Source: Enterobacter sp. JUb54
Lineage (GTDB): Bacteria > Pseudomonadota > Gammaproteobacteria > Enterobacterales > Enterobacteriaceae
DNA: 64,000 nucleotides
Direction: 5' to 3'
NCBI RefSeq assembly: GCF_014298075.1
Contig: NZ_CP060418.1
Location: 3,844,001-3,908,000 of the forward strand
Shown: positions 24,311 to 36,821 of the stretch, piece by piece
Position numbering within the stretch: the first letter of the stretch is position 1
Layout: each line of letters opens with the position of its first letter
Notes under the pieces: model-generated
Seen by the model: only the letters and a program-made list of their open reading frames with translations
The model's database searches: none
Told to the model about the DNA's origin: nothing
Position numbers and translations under genes: made by a program

Positions 24311-25165
24311 ATGGATACCGATCTCAATCAACTCATCGACGCGTTAATCACCGGTCCGGCGGCGATCCAGCAGATCCGCTTTGCCAGCACCCACCGCCCG
24401 CTTGCCGATGAAGTACAGAAGGCTGATTTTTCACGTTTTGAAATCATGCTTGAAGGCCAGCTGTACGATCCTGGTGTAAAGGCCGATCCGCCAATACTTG
24501 CCCGGTATGACGCGCTGTATATCCCCGCCGGAGGATGGCATTTTCCCCAGTGGAGCTCGCCCTGTCGCACCCTGAGCATCGTATTTGGCAAGCAGCAGCT
24601 GGTATTTACTCTACAGCGCTGGGACGGTAACCATCTGCAGATTGAGGAAAAGCTGCAGGTTCCGCGCCGCGGCCCTCGTACCGGCTCCTTCCTGCTACAG
24701 GCACTCAATGAGATGCTGATGCAACCCCAGGAACAGCGCACGACGCGCTGCATTGTTATCAGCCTGCTGAGCCACTGCGCCGATCTGCTCGGCAGCCAGG
24801 TACAAACCGCGTCCCGCAGCCAGGCGCTGTTTGAGGCGATCCGTCAGTATATCGAGGCCCACTTTGCCGAGCCGTTAACCCGCGAAGCGGTCGCGCAGGA
24901 ATTTTATCTCTCGCCAAACTATCTCTCCCACCTGTTCCAGAAATGCGGGCCAATGGGGTTTAACGAGTACCTGAATCACGTCCGGCTCGAACAGGCCAGG
25001 ATGCTGCTAAAGGGCCATGACATGAAGGTCAAAGATGTCGCCCACGCCTGCGGCTTTGCCGACAGCAACTATTTCTGCCGCCTGTTTCGTAAAAATACCG
25101 AACGCTCGCCCTCCGAGTATCGCCGTCAGTACCACAGCCAGCTAACAGAAAAAGAAATCCAGTAA
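24311..25165 (+). CDS. yijO: AraC-family regulator, probably YijO
   Basis: The 284-residue protein has an N-terminal cupin-like sensing region (about 30-130, with PAGGWHFPQW) and two C-terminal helix-turn-helix units. The second carries the AraC signature VKDVAHACGFADSNYFCRLFRK (about residues 241-262). The start at 24311 (MDTDLNQL) follows GGAGCAAGT. Its place beside ppc and its length fit E. coli YijO, a regulator with unknown target. In E. coli it stands next to the frw/pfl genes, absent here, so fsaB-gldA just downstream are possible targets by position only. Confidence 0.75.
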   Translation: MDTDLNQLIDALITGPAAIQQIRFASTHRPLADEVQKADFSRFEIMLEGQLYDPGVKADPPILARYDALYIPAGGWHFPQWSSPCRTLSIVFGKQQLVFTLQRWDGNHLQIEEKLQVPRRGPRTGSFLLQALNEMLMQPQEQRTTRCIVISLLSHCADLLGSQVQTASRSQALFEAIRQYIEAHFAEPLTREAVAQEFYLSPNYLSHLFQKCGPMGFNEYLNHVRLEQARMLLKGHDMKVKDVAHACGFADSNYFCRLFRKNTERSPSEYRRQYHSQLTEKEIQ

Positions 25166-25242
25166 AAACTAGATTTTTGTAAGTATTTCTTCATATTTCG
25201 CTGATTAACCTGCCCAGGTTCATCAGGTATCACGGGAGAAAC

Positions 25243-25256
25243 GTGATCTAAATCAT
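25243..25256. promoter_or_regulatory. CRP/FNR-like palindrome before fsaB
   Basis: GTGATCTAAATCAT resembles the FNR consensus TTGATN4ATCAA at 8 of 10 positions, and CRP less well. It lies about 118 bases before fsaB in a 208-base gap with no other visible element. Anaerobic or catabolite control of fsaB-gldA is plausible but unproven. Confidence 0.4.
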
Positions 25257-25373
25257 CCTTAACCGTAATGCGTACATTTATCCAGTTTTTGGCAAATTTG
25301 TCATCTGGCGACCCGCCAGTGAGAAGCCGTATCCTTATCTCAACATCACTGAATTGAGCATCGAGGAAAGGCT

Positions 25374-26036
25374 ATGGAACTCTATCTGGACACCGCAAAC
25401 GTAGCAGAAGTTGAACGCCTGGCACGCATCTATCCCCTGGCTGGCGTCACCACCAACCCCAGCATTATCGCCGCCGGCAAAACGCCGGTCTGGGAGGTAC
25501 TCCCGCGCCTGCAAAAAGCCGTCGGGCCAGAGGGAACGCTGTTTGCCCAGACCATGAGCCGCGATGCCGAAGGCATGGTGGCGGAAGCCAAACGCCTGAG
25601 CAATGCCGTCCCGGGAATTGTGGTTAAGATCCCGGTTACCGCCGAGGGCCTCGCCGCGATCAAGCTGCTGAAGAAAGAAGGTATCCCGACTCTGGGCACC
25701 GCGGTCTATAGCGCCTCCCAGGGGCTATTGGCCGCGCTGGCAGGCGCAAAATATGTCGCCCCTTACGTCAATCGCGTCGATGCCCAGGGCGGTGACGGCA
25801 TCCGCATGGTGCAGGAGCTGCAATCCCTGCTGGAGCTCCATGCGCCAGAGAGCAAAGTGCTGGCCGCCAGCTTTAAAACCCCACGCCAGGCGCTGGATTG
25901 TCTGTTAGCGGGCTGCGAAGCTATCACCCTTCCTTTAGACGTAGCGCAACAAATGCTTGGCACCCCCGCGGTAGAGTCAGCCATAGAGAAGTTTGAGCAA
26001 GACTGGAATAACGCTTTTGGAAATCTGAACCTGTAA
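25374..26036 (+). CDS. fsaB: Fructose-6-phosphate aldolase FsaB (TalC)
   Basis: The 220-residue transaldolase-family enzyme cleaves fructose 6-phosphate to dihydroxyacetone and glyceraldehyde 3-phosphate. The Schiff-base lysine is Lys85 (VVKIPVT), and the N-terminal strand [10 protein letters not shown] is typical. Length equals E. coli FsaB. The ribosome site GAGGAAAG precedes the ATG. It is followed by gldA after 54 bases. The phosphotransfer partner ptsA and the frw genes that flank it in E. coli are missing, leaving an aldolase plus a dehydrogenase that share dihydroxyacetone. Confidence 0.96.
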   Translation: MELYLDTANVAEVERLARIYPLAGVTTNPSIIAAGKTPVWEVLPRLQKAVGPEGTLFAQTMSRDAEGMVAEAKRLSNAVPGIVVKIPVTAEGLAAIKLLKKEGIPTLGTAVYSASQGLLAALAGAKYVAPYVNRVDAQGGDGIRMVQELQSLLELHAPESKVLAASFKTPRQALDCLLAGCEAITLPLDVAQQMLGTPAVESAIEKFEQDWNNAFGNLNL

Positions 26037-26090
26037 CCCGATCGGCGCGCCGACAAAGGGCGGCGCCACGATCATCCAGGAGGAAAAGAA

Positions 26091-27194
26091 ATGGATCACA
26101 TTATTCAATCCCCGGGCAAATACATTCAGGGCGCGAACGCCATCACCCGCCTTGGCGAATACCTCAAACCACTGGCCGAACGCTGGCTGATTGTGGGCGA
26201 CAAGTTTGTACTGGGTTTTGCCGAAGAAAAACTGCGCAAAAGCCTGACAGACGCCGGCCTGGTGGCCGAAATCGTCCCGTTTGGCGGCGAGTGTTCACGC
26301 AATGAAATCAACCGTTTGCAGGACATTGCCAGTTCAGCCAACTGTCATGCCGTGCTGGGTATCGGCGGCGGTAAAACGCTGGATACCGCAAAAGCATTGG
26401 CTCACTTTATGCACCTTCCGGTGGTGATTGCCCCGACCATTGCCTCAACGGATGCCCCCTGTAGCGCCCTCTCGGTTCTCTATACCGATGAAGGGGAGTT
26501 TGACAGCTATCTGATGCTGCCACGCAACCCGAATATGGTCATTGTCGATACGCAAATCGTTGCCGGTGCGCCACCGCGCCTGCTGGCAGCCGGTATCGGC
26601 GATGCGTTAGCGACCTGGTTTGAAGCGCGCGCCTGTTCACGCAGCGGCGCCACGACCATGGCGGGAGGTCAATGCACTCAGGCCGCGCTGGCGCTGGCCG
26701 AACTGTGCTACAACACGCTGATTGAGGAAGGTGAAAAAGCGATGCTGGCGGCGGAGCAACATGTTGTCACGCCGGCGCTGGAGAAAGTGATTGAAGCCAA
26801 CACCTATCTGAGCGGCGTGGGCTTTGAAAGCGGCGGTCTGGCCGCGGCGCACGCCATCCATAACGGGCTGACGGTGCTGGCGGATGCCCACCATTTCTAT
26901 CACGGTGAAAAAGTCGCTTTCGGTACGCTGACCCAGCTGGTGCTGGAAAATGCCCCGGTGGAAGAGATCGAAACCGTTGCCGCTCTGTGCCACAGCGTCG
27001 GCCTGCCGATCACCCTGGCGCAGTTGAATATTAAAGGGGATATTCCAGGCAAGATGCGCGCCGTGGCGGAAGCCGCCTGCGCAGAGGGCGAAACCATCCA
27101 CAATATGCCTGGTGGCGCGACGGCCGATCAGGTCTACGCCGCGCTGTTGGTCGCCGATCAGTACGGCCAACGTTTTCTGCATGAGTGGGAATAA
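26091..27194 (+). CDS. gldA: Glycerol dehydrogenase GldA
   Basis: The 367-residue zinc/NAD-dependent enzyme interconverts glycerol and dihydroxyacetone and also reduces methylglyoxal. The NAD loop [13 protein letters not shown] and the metal ligands in [20 protein letters not shown] and HGEKVAFG are visible. Length equals E. coli. AGGAGGAAA precedes the start. It is probably co-transcribed with fsaB, whose product dihydroxyacetone it can use. A short hairpin separates it from convergent metF. Confidence 0.96.
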   Translation: MDHIIQSPGKYIQGANAITRLGEYLKPLAERWLIVGDKFVLGFAEEKLRKSLTDAGLVAEIVPFGGECSRNEINRLQDIASSANCHAVLGIGGGKTLDTAKALAHFMHLPVVIAPTIASTDAPCSALSVLYTDEGEFDSYLMLPRNPNMVIVDTQIVAGAPPRLLAAGIGDALATWFEARACSRSGATTMAGGQCTQAALALAELCYNTLIEEGEKAMLAAEQHVVTPALEKVIEANTYLSGVGFESGGLAAAHAIHNGLTVLADAHHFYHGEKVAFGTLTQLVLENAPVEEIETVAALCHSVGLPITLAQLNIKGDIPGKMRAVAEAACAEGETIHNMPGGATADQVYAALLVADQYGQRFLHEWE

Positions 27195-27202
27195 AAAACA
27201 AC

Positions 27203-27223
27203 ATGGCCCTCATTGAGGGCCAT
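27203..27223. terminator. Hairpin between gldA and metF
   Basis: ATGGCCCTC pairs with GAGGGCCAT around ATT. A short T-stretch (CGTTTTA) follows on the plus strand and T-rich sequence (GTTGTTTTTTATT) on the minus strand, so it may end both gldA and metF messages. Confidence 0.7.
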
Positions 27224-27227
27224 CGTT

Positions 27228-28121
<894 letters not shown>

Positions 28122-28159
28122 TTACCTCATCAATCGCATTTTATTGTTTGTTGTGTTGC

Positions 28160-28191
28160 GAACTTCTATACGTTTAGACGTCCAGATGTAA
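28160..28191. promoter_or_regulatory. MetJ operator of metF (four met boxes)
   Basis: Four contiguous octamers, GAACTTCT, ATACGTTT, AGACGTCC and AGATGTAA, fit the AGACGTCT repeat in one register, about 42-73 bases before the metF start. MetJ with S-adenosylmethionine should repress metF here. Confidence 0.88.
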
Positions 28192-28285
28192 AAATGACGG
28201 AAAAGCGGGCAGGCGTCAATAGAAAAATCAGCGTAAACAGTGAGGAATATTCAGCGAAGATGAGATTAATTCATGTCACCCGACG

Positions 28286-29185
28286 CTAAGTTAATGATTC
28301 TTCAATTAACGGCAGCAGCCAGTCGCGCAACGCGTCATCTTCCGGCCGGGTTAATAATCCCAGCGTCAGATGCAGACGGGCCTCCTCCAGCGTCTGGAAC
28401 ACCACCCCCTGACGCTGAATAGCCGCAAATGAGGCGGGCAGCAGAATCATCCCTTCGCCACGCGCAATACGCGCCAGCAGGACATCATGCTCGGCAGGCT
28501 CTTCAACGTAGGTTGGGGTAAAGCCAGCACGTTCAAAGATGCGCCGGGTCTGGTCAAAAAACGCCGGATTACGCTCCCGCTTGAACCAGAACAGCGGTCG
28601 ATGGTTCAGGGCGTTTAAGGTCAACTGGACCATGGCGGCTTGCGGCCATGAAGCCGGCAATGCCGCAATCAGCGGTTCATCATAGGGCAGCGGCGAAAAC
28701 GTTAAGCCGTCGGCATCCAGCGGCAACGCCACCAGCGCGGCGTTCAGCTTGCCTCTGCGCACCTGTTGAGCGAGGGCCGGTGAAGCCTGTCGGCTGAGGT
28801 GCAGGACGCTGACGTGACCGCTCAGGGCCGATTCCAGCGGCGCAAAGATCCCCTGTTCAAACGCGGTGGTCAGCCCCAGTCGTAACGGCTGCTGGCGGTC
28901 GCGGGAGAGCTGGCTTAACGCGCTCAGCGTCTGCTCCTGCAGCGCCAGCAACGGCCGGATCGTCTCCAGCACCCGCTCGCCTTCTGCGGTCAGTATCAGT
29001 CCTTTGGTGTGACGGACAAACAGCGTCACCCCCAGCAGCATTTCCAGCTGGCGGATATGCCGGCTCAGCGGCGGCTGTGAAATAAACAACCGCTGCGCTG
29101 CCCGACTAATGTTGTTCTCTTCCGCCACCACCGCGAAATAACGCAGCAGCCGCATGTCCAGAGTAGATAAGCGCGAATTTGTCAT
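28286..29185 (-). CDS. LysR-family regulator of unknown target
   Basis: A 299-residue LysR-type protein. The N-terminal helix-turn-helix (about 20-60, ISRAAQRLFISQPPLSRHIRQLE) and the ligand-binding domain are complete. The closest recognisable style is the CatM/BenM/CbbR group regulating aromatic or chlorocatechol pathways, but the ligand is unknown. It is divergent from a small carboxymuconolactone-decarboxylase-like gene with 89 bases between them, the classical layout for LysR control of a neighbour. E. coli has katG and yijEF at this place, so this pair is accessory relative to K-12. Confidence 0.85.
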   Translation of the reverse strand: MTNSRLSTLDMRLLRYFAVVAEENNISRAAQRLFISQPPLSRHIRQLEMLLGVTLFVRHTKGLILTAEGERVLETIRPLLALQEQTLSALSQLSRDRQQPLRLGLTTAFEQGIFAPLESALSGHVSVLHLSRQASPALAQQVRRGKLNAALVALPLDADGLTFSPLPYDEPLIAALPASWPQAAMVQLTLNALNHRPLFWFKRERNPAFFDQTRRIFERAGFTPTYVEEPAEHDVLLARIARGEGMILLPASFAAIQRQGVVFQTLEEARLHLTLGLLTRPEDDALRDWLLPLIEESLT

Positions 29186-29200
29186 ACCGGAAAGGTATCA
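29182..29200. promoter_or_regulatory. Candidate LysR operator
   Basis: ATACC (29184-29188) and GGTAT (29194-29198) form an inverted repeat spaced by five bases, with the T-N11-A shape of LysR sites. A further GGTAT lies at 29209-29213. The site overlaps the LysR start, which would suit autorepression with activation of the divergent gene. Confidence 0.4.
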
Positions 29201-29274
29201 CGAAAAGGGTATTACTCAACGCTTCCCGATGCCTCTACTCTCCTTACAGCACATTATCTCTATGAGGAAAGATC

Positions 29275-29646
29275 ATGACATCAGAACGTTATACTACCGG
29301 CCTTGAGATGCTGCAGCGCGTTGATGGTAAGGGCGGCGATGCCGTCGTAGCCAGCCTGCAGGCTATCGCCCCGGACTTTGCCCGCTATCTGATTGAGTTC
29401 CCGTTCGGCGATATCTACGCCCGTCCGGGGCTGGATTTGCGCAGCCGTGAAATCGCCACCATTGCCGCGCTTACCGCGCTGGGCAACGCCGCCCCGCAGC
29501 TCAAAGTGCACATTGCCGCCGGGTTACACGTGGGTTTGTCGCAGGAAGAAATTCTCGAAGTGATCATGCAGATGGCGGTATATGCGGGGTTCCCCGCGGC
29601 GCTGAATGGCCTGTTTGCCGCCAAAGAGGTGTTCGCTGCACGCTGA
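29275..29646 (+). CDS. Carboxymuconolactone decarboxylase-family protein
   Basis: A 123-residue helical protein of the CMD/AhpD-like family. The stretch DLRSREIATIAALTALG (about residues 53-69) and the motif QLKVHIAAGLHVGLSQEEI are characteristic. It has no cysteine, so it lacks the CxxC of the AhpD peroxidase branch and is closer to the PcaC-like branch. A real decarboxylase role is uncertain, because many such stand-alone proteins have unknown substrates. It is preceded by GAGGAAAG and controlled probably by the divergent LysR protein. Confidence 0.85.
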   Translation: MTSERYTTGLEMLQRVDGKGGDAVVASLQAIAPDFARYLIEFPFGDIYARPGLDLRSREIATIAALTALGNAAPQLKVHIAAGLHVGLSQEEILEVIMQMAVYAGFPAALNGLFAAKEVFAAR

Positions 29647-29690
29647 TGTCACGAGACCAGAGCAACGCCTGGTCTCGTGACAGGGTTGAA

Positions 29691-32123
29691 TTACAGCAGC
29701 TGCGCCAGACGGTTGATGTCCGACTGAATGGCGCCAGCGGTCACATCGCGGCCGGCACCCGGGCCGCGGATCACCAGCGGGTTATCGCGGTACCAGCGGC
29801 TCTCGATTGCAAACACGTTGTCGCACGGCAGCAGCGCCGCCAGAGGGTGCTCCTCACGTACCGCTTCCACGCCGACTCGTGCTTTGCCGTTGGCATCAAA
29901 ACGCGCCACGTAGCGCAGAACCAGCCCCATTTCACGGGCCGCTTCCAGACGCTGCAGCATCTGCTCGTTCAGCTCTTCACCATTCTCGAAGAAGTGATCG
30001 ACAGAGCCCTCTTCGCAGTGCGCAGGCACCAGCGATTCCACACGAACCTGATCCGGCTCGATGTCATACCCGGCCTCACGCGCGAGGATCACCAGTTTAC
30101 GCATAACGTCTTTCCCCGCCAGGTCAACGCGCGGGTCCGGCTCCGTCAGCCCTTGCTGCCACGCCTGATCGACCAGGTCGGTGAACGGCACGGTGCCATC
30201 AAACTGCAGGAACAGCCAGGAGAGCGTGCCGGAGAAAATGCCGCTCAGCGCCAGGATGGTATCGCCGCTATCGATCAGATCGCGCACCGTGTGGTTCACA
30301 GGCAGGCCCGCGCCTACGGTGGCGTTGTACAGCCAGTGACGACCGGTTTTCTCGAACGCATCGTGGATCTGACGGTATTTATCGCTGCTGCTGGCGCCCG
30401 CCAGTTTATTGGCGCTGATCACGTGGAAGCCATGGCTGGCGAAATCCAGGTATTGATCGGCCAGTTGCTCGCTGGCGGTTACGTCCAGCACCACTAAATC
30501 ATCGTACGGGTGGGCACGCATCCACAAGAACAGCGACTCTTCATCCTGGGCGACGGCCTCGTCGTTGAAGAAGGCCAATGCGCGGCTGGCGTCCAGGCCT
30601 TCGTAGTTCAGCAGGCTGCGGCGGCTGTCCACCACCCCGGCGAGAATAAATTCAAAACCGGTGCGCGCGGAAAGCGTGGTTTGTTCGCGAGCGAACAGCT
30701 CCAGCCAGCGCGAACCAATGTTGCCTTTGCCAAACAGCACCAGGCCAATGCGTTTCTCGGCGCGGAACAGCGACTGGTGCAGCCCCTGAATCAGGCTTTC
30801 CGTCGGACCAGCACGCAGCACCGCGACCAGGCTGATGCCCTCTTCGGACTGCCAGGTAAACTCAACCGGCTGCCCTTTCAGCTGCTGCCAGAAACGGTGA
30901 CAGTGCAGTGGGTTACGGCTGACGCCAGCCCCCACCATCGCCACCAGCGCCAGCTTCTGACGCAGACGCAGCTCGCCCGGGAGACCGGCTTCGTCGAGCA
31001 GGCGCAGCGCGCTGTCGGCGACTTCCGAGGTATAGCAGAACTGCAGCAGCTTACGGTCGGCATGAACGCCGACCGCCAGCGGGCGCAGCTGGGCGCGTTT
31101 AAAGATAAGATCCAGCTCTTTATGCGCCAGCTTGAAATCCTGGCCCGCAGGCACCTGGAACTCAATCAGGCACACATCATCGTGGCTGGTCACAATACGT
31201 GCGCCGGTCCCGGAGGCCAGCACACGTTCAATGCGCGTGGAGCCCTGTTCAGGGTTATAGCTACAGCGCAATTGCAGATCGATATCGCTACCGGATACCG
31301 GCTGCAGAGTACGGGCATGCAGCACTGGCGCGGCCAGACGTGCCAGCTCACTGGCTTCATCCAGGCGCAGCAGCGGCAACAGGCAGGCATCTTTTACCTT
31401 ACGCGGGTCGGCACTGTAGACCCCGGCCACGTCACTCCAGATCGTGACGCGCGAGGCCCCGGCCAGCGCGCCAATCTGGGTCGCGGAATAGTCGGAGCCG
31501 TTGCGCCCCAGCAGAACCGTCTCTCCCGCGTTGTTACGCGAGATAAAACCGGTCACCACCAGGCGTTTGTTCGGGTGTTGCGCCATCAGTTGCTGCAACA
31601 ACGGGTAGGACAGGCCTTCATCCACCTGCGGCTGGGCGCCGCGTTCGGCACGCAGGAAGCTGCGGGCATCGAGCCAGGCCGCCTCCTGCCCTAAATGGTT
31701 CAGGACTGCCGCCATCAGGCGTGCGGACCAGACTTCCCCGTGACCAACCACTTCGGCGTAGACCGCATCGGTCACGCCGCTGTCAAGCAAGCCGGCAAGG
31801 CGCTCGAGATCGTGAATAAAAGTGGCGATCAGCGTATCGGCAGCATCTGCTGGCAGCAGGCTGGCGATCAGCTCCATATGATAACGGCGCAGCGACTGCT
31901 GCACCTGATGCGCAGAAAGGCGATCGGTCTGGCTGAGTTTCAGCCAGCTAATCAGCTGGTTGGTGGTGCTACCCGCGGCGGAGACAACCATCATGTCACC
32001 CGCCTGCGAGTATTCCGTCATGATCCCCGCGACGCGCAGGTAACATTTCGCATCCGCTAAACTACTCCCACCAAATTTGTGCAGCTGACGACCCTTCGCC
32101 CCTGCCTGCGCATTCACACTCAT
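29691..32123 (-). CDS. metL: Aspartokinase II / homoserine dehydrogenase II
   Basis: The 810-residue bifunctional enzyme catalyses the first and third steps from aspartate toward methionine. The N-terminal kinase half starts with KFGGSS (16-21). A degenerate ACT-type middle follows, and the C-terminal dehydrogenase half starts with the NAD(P) motif GKGNIGS at about 460. Length equals E. coli MetL. It begins two bases after metB on the same strand, forming the metBL operon under the MetJ operator at 33351-33398. Confidence 0.97.
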   Translation of the reverse strand: MSVNAQAGAKGRQLHKFGGSSLADAKCYLRVAGIMTEYSQAGDMMVVSAAGSTTNQLISWLKLSQTDRLSAHQVQQSLRRYHMELIASLLPADAADTLIATFIHDLERLAGLLDSGVTDAVYAEVVGHGEVWSARLMAAVLNHLGQEAAWLDARSFLRAERGAQPQVDEGLSYPLLQQLMAQHPNKRLVVTGFISRNNAGETVLLGRNGSDYSATQIGALAGASRVTIWSDVAGVYSADPRKVKDACLLPLLRLDEASELARLAAPVLHARTLQPVSGSDIDLQLRCSYNPEQGSTRIERVLASGTGARIVTSHDDVCLIEFQVPAGQDFKLAHKELDLIFKRAQLRPLAVGVHADRKLLQFCYTSEVADSALRLLDEAGLPGELRLRQKLALVAMVGAGVSRNPLHCHRFWQQLKGQPVEFTWQSEEGISLVAVLRAGPTESLIQGLHQSLFRAEKRIGLVLFGKGNIGSRWLELFAREQTTLSARTGFEFILAGVVDSRRSLLNYEGLDASRALAFFNDEAVAQDEESLFLWMRAHPYDDLVVLDVTASEQLADQYLDFASHGFHVISANKLAGASSSDKYRQIHDAFEKTGRHWLYNATVGAGLPVNHTVRDLIDSGDTILALSGIFSGTLSWLFLQFDGTVPFTDLVDQAWQQGLTEPDPRVDLAGKDVMRKLVILAREAGYDIEPDQVRVESLVPAHCEEGSVDHFFENGEELNEQMLQRLEAAREMGLVLRYVARFDANGKARVGVEAVREEHPLAALLPCDNVFAIESRWYRDNPLVIRGPGAGRDVTAGAIQSDINRLAQLL

Positions 32124-32125
32124 GT

Positions 32126-33286
32126 TTATTCCTCGTTTGCTGCCCGGAAGCCATTTTCCAGGTCGGCAATTAAATCTTCACCATCTTCAATACCGGTCGA
32201 AATACGCAGAAGCGTTTCTGAAATCCCAGCCGCCGCACGTGCTTCAGGCGACATACCTGCATGCGTCATCGTCGCGGCATGCGAAATCAGACTTTCTACG
32301 CCCCCCAGCGATTCGGCCAGCGTAAACAGCGACAATCCGCTCAGAAAACGACGCAACATCTGCTCATCCCCGTCCAGTTCAAAGCTTAACATTGCGCCAA
32401 AACCTTTTTGCTGACGCGCAGCAATCTCATGCCCCTGATTTTCCGGCAGGGACGGATGATACAGTTTTTTCACCAACGGCTGGGCTTTCAGATAGTCGAC
32501 AATCGCCTGAGCATTGCGCTGCGCCACTTCCATACGCGGAGAGAGCGTACGCAAACCACGTAGCAACAAGTAACTATCGAATGCACCGCCGGTGACGCCG
32601 ATATTATTCGCCCACCATGCCAGTTCGGTGACAAGGGCCGGATCTTTGGCAATCACCACGCCCGCCACCACGTCAGAGTGGCCATTCAGGTATTTGGTGC
32701 ACGAATGCAGTACCAGATCGGCACCCAGCGCCAGCGGGTTTTGCAACGCCGGGCTCAGGAAGGTGTTATCCACCACGCTTACCGCACCTGCTTCACGAGC
32801 TAGCGAACAGATTTTCGCAATATCCACCACCCGCAGCAACGGATTACTTGGGCTTTCGACCAATACCAGCTTCGGTTTTTCAGCCAATGCCGCATTCAGC
32901 GCCTGTTCATCATTCTGATCGACAAACAGCACGCGATAGCACCCGCGTTTCGCCAGGCTATCAAATAAGCGATAGCTGCCGCCGTAGCAGTCATGTGGTG
33001 CTACCAGCACATCACCAGGCTTCAGGAACACGGTGGTCACCAGCAGAATAGCCGACATACCGGTGTTGGTCAGCACAGCACCCGCGCCGCCTTCCAGCTC
33101 CGCCAGTGCGCGTTGCACGACATCACGCGTCGGGTTGCCGCGACGGGAATAGTCATGGGCACGAGGTTCATTAAAGCCGGTGAAGTTGTAGGTACTGGAA
33201 AGGTGAATCGGCGGGACAACGCAACCGTACTGTTCGTCGTCATTTAAACCGCTACGCACTGCGATGGTGGCCTGTTTACGCGTCAT
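32126..33286 (-). CDS. metB: Cystathionine gamma-synthase MetB
   Basis: The 386-residue PLP enzyme joins O-succinylhomoserine and cysteine to cystathionine. The PLP lysine is Lys198 in SCTKYLNGHSD, and YSRRGNPT binds the phosphate of the neighbouring subunit. Length equals E. coli. It heads metBL and is divergent from metJ. Confidence 0.97.
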   Translation of the reverse strand: MTRKQATIAVRSGLNDDEQYGCVVPPIHLSSTYNFTGFNEPRAHDYSRRGNPTRDVVQRALAELEGGAGAVLTNTGMSAILLVTTVFLKPGDVLVAPHDCYGGSYRLFDSLAKRGCYRVLFVDQNDEQALNAALAEKPKLVLVESPSNPLLRVVDIAKICSLAREAGAVSVVDNTFLSPALQNPLALGADLVLHSCTKYLNGHSDVVAGVVIAKDPALVTELAWWANNIGVTGGAFDSYLLLRGLRTLSPRMEVAQRNAQAIVDYLKAQPLVKKLYHPSLPENQGHEIAARQQKGFGAMLSFELDGDEQMLRRFLSGLSLFTLAESLGGVESLISHAATMTHAGMSPEARAAAGISETLLRISTGIEDGEDLIADLENGFRAANEE

Positions 33287-33350
33287 GTTGGGCAGTTCCT
33301 GGGCTGGATCGGTGAAAAGTCAGGCACCAGAGTAATCATTGTCACAATGG

Positions 33351-33398
33351 ACGTCAATACATCTGGACATCTAAACTTCTTTGCGTATAGATTGAGCA
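33351..33398. promoter_or_regulatory. MetJ operator between metB and metJ
   Basis: Six contiguous octamers, GGACGTCA, ATACATCT, GGACATCT, AAACTTCT, TTGCGTAT and AGATTGAG, follow the MetJ repeat in one register; the first four are strong. They serve metBL on one side and the autoregulated metJ on the other, as in E. coli. Confidence 0.9.
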
Positions 33399-33551
33399 AA
33401 AAGCGAATAGCCGTTAAAATTATATGCATTGGCGCACATCCGCAGGGGCTAATCAGATGTCAGACACGCCCCGCTACGGTAAACTACGCGCAATTATGGC
33501 CAGACAAGACGTTCTGGTCCTTAACTAATGAATAGAGGATTAAGGTATCTC

Positions 33552-33869
33552 ATGGCTGAATGGAGCGGCGAATATATCAGCCCATACGCTGAGCACGGTA
33601 AGAAGAGTGAGCAAGTAAAAAAAATTACGGTTTCCATTCCTCTGAAGGTGTTAAAAATCCTCACCGATGAACGCACGCGTCGCCAGGTGAACAACCTGCG
33701 GCATGCCACCAACAGCGAACTGCTGTGTGAAGCGTTCCTGCATGCCTTTACCGGTCAACCGTTGCCGAACGATGAAGACCTGCGTAAAGAGCGCAGCGAT
33801 GAGATCCCGGAAGCGGCGAAGCAGATTATGCGTGAGATGGGCATCGACCCGGATACGTGGGAATACTAA
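33552..33869 (+). CDS. metJ: Methionine repressor MetJ
   Basis: The 105-residue ribbon-helix-helix repressor uses S-adenosylmethionine as corepressor. The DNA-contacting strand [15 protein letters not shown] and the SAM-binding region around [19 protein letters not shown] are conserved. The ATG at 33552 (MAEWSGEY) gives the E. coli length; an upstream ATG adds eight unlikely residues. It ends at a strong terminator. The yiiX gene found downstream in E. coli is absent. Confidence 0.97.
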   Translation: MAEWSGEYISPYAEHGKKSEQVKKITVSIPLKVLKILTDERTRRQVNNLRHATNSELLCEAFLHAFTGQPLPNDEDLRKERSDEIPEAAKQIMREMGIDPDTWEY

Positions 33870-33876
33870 GCGCATG

Positions 33877-33907
33877 AAAAAGGGCGGAGTTTATCTCCGC
33901 CCTTTTT
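33877..33907 (+). terminator. Terminator of metJ
   Basis: AAAAAGGGCGGAG pairs with CTCCGCCCTTTTT around TTTAT; the run of T follows on the plus strand. Confidence 0.88.
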
Positions 33908-33955
33908 GACGTCGCTGACCGGCCATCAACTACAGCGCGGTCTGGCGACAAAAAC

Positions 33956-33985
33956 AAAAAAAGCCGCCCTGAGGCGGCTTTTTCT
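33956..33985 (-). terminator. Terminator of rpmE
   Basis: On the minus strand AAAAAGCCGCC pairs with GGCGGCTTTTTTT, nine bases past the rpmE stop. Confidence 0.88.
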
Positions 33986-33994
33986 TTCAGCAAA

Positions 33995-34210
33995 TTACTT
34001 GCTGGTACCCGGCACGCTGAAGCGCTTGTTGAAGCGGTCAACACGGCCACCGGTAGCAACGTCACGCTGCTTGCCAGTGTAGAACGGGTGGCATTTACCG
34101 CACACGTCGAGGTTCAGGTCGTGACCTACGGTAGAACGGATTTTCATGACGTTACCGCAAGAGCAGTTAGCAGTAACTTCTTCGTATTTCGGGTGAATAT
34201 CTTTTTTCAT
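33995..34210 (-). CDS. rpmE: 50S ribosomal protein L31
   Basis: This 71-residue zinc-containing L31 has Cys16, Cys18, Cys37 and Cys40 in place, so it is the C+ form that a Zur-controlled C- paralogue replaces during zinc limitation. Length is close to the E. coli protein (70). It is divergent from priA and has its own terminator. Confidence 0.96.
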   Translation of the reverse strand: MKKDIHPKYEEVTANCSCGNVMKIRSTVGHDLNLDVCGKCHPFYTGKQRDVATGGRVDRFNKRFSVPGTSK

Positions 34211-34345
34211 GGGAGAACCTCAGTTAAGGCCGCGTCGCTCTTCCAGCCCTAACGCCAGACACCACGCGATGTTAATAATTGCCCGTCACCTTCTACGCTA
34301 CCGGCACATTGACCACAGCGCGAAACTTTCAGGTAATAAGTTTAG

Positions 34346-36670
<2,325 letters not shown>

Positions 36671-36821
36671 GCCTTCTCTTGCGAGACGGATCGAAAAAAT
36701 TCAACAACCATCACGTTTTTCATGAAAATTCTGTAACTCTCTGCATCGACTATCTGCTAAAAATGTTGCTGATGTCAGAGCACAAGGGATGTGTCTGCAC
36801 GAGTCAGTGAGGAGAAAACAG

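Noticed and set aside
30510-31694. 394-codon open frame antisense to metL
   Set aside because: Fully covered by the well-supported metL gene; its composition (Gln, Arg, His rich) is that of a shadow frame.
33359-33400. Possible insertion-sequence end or direct-repeat array near metB
   Set aside because: The periodic octamers are the well-known MetJ operator, not a mobile-element end.
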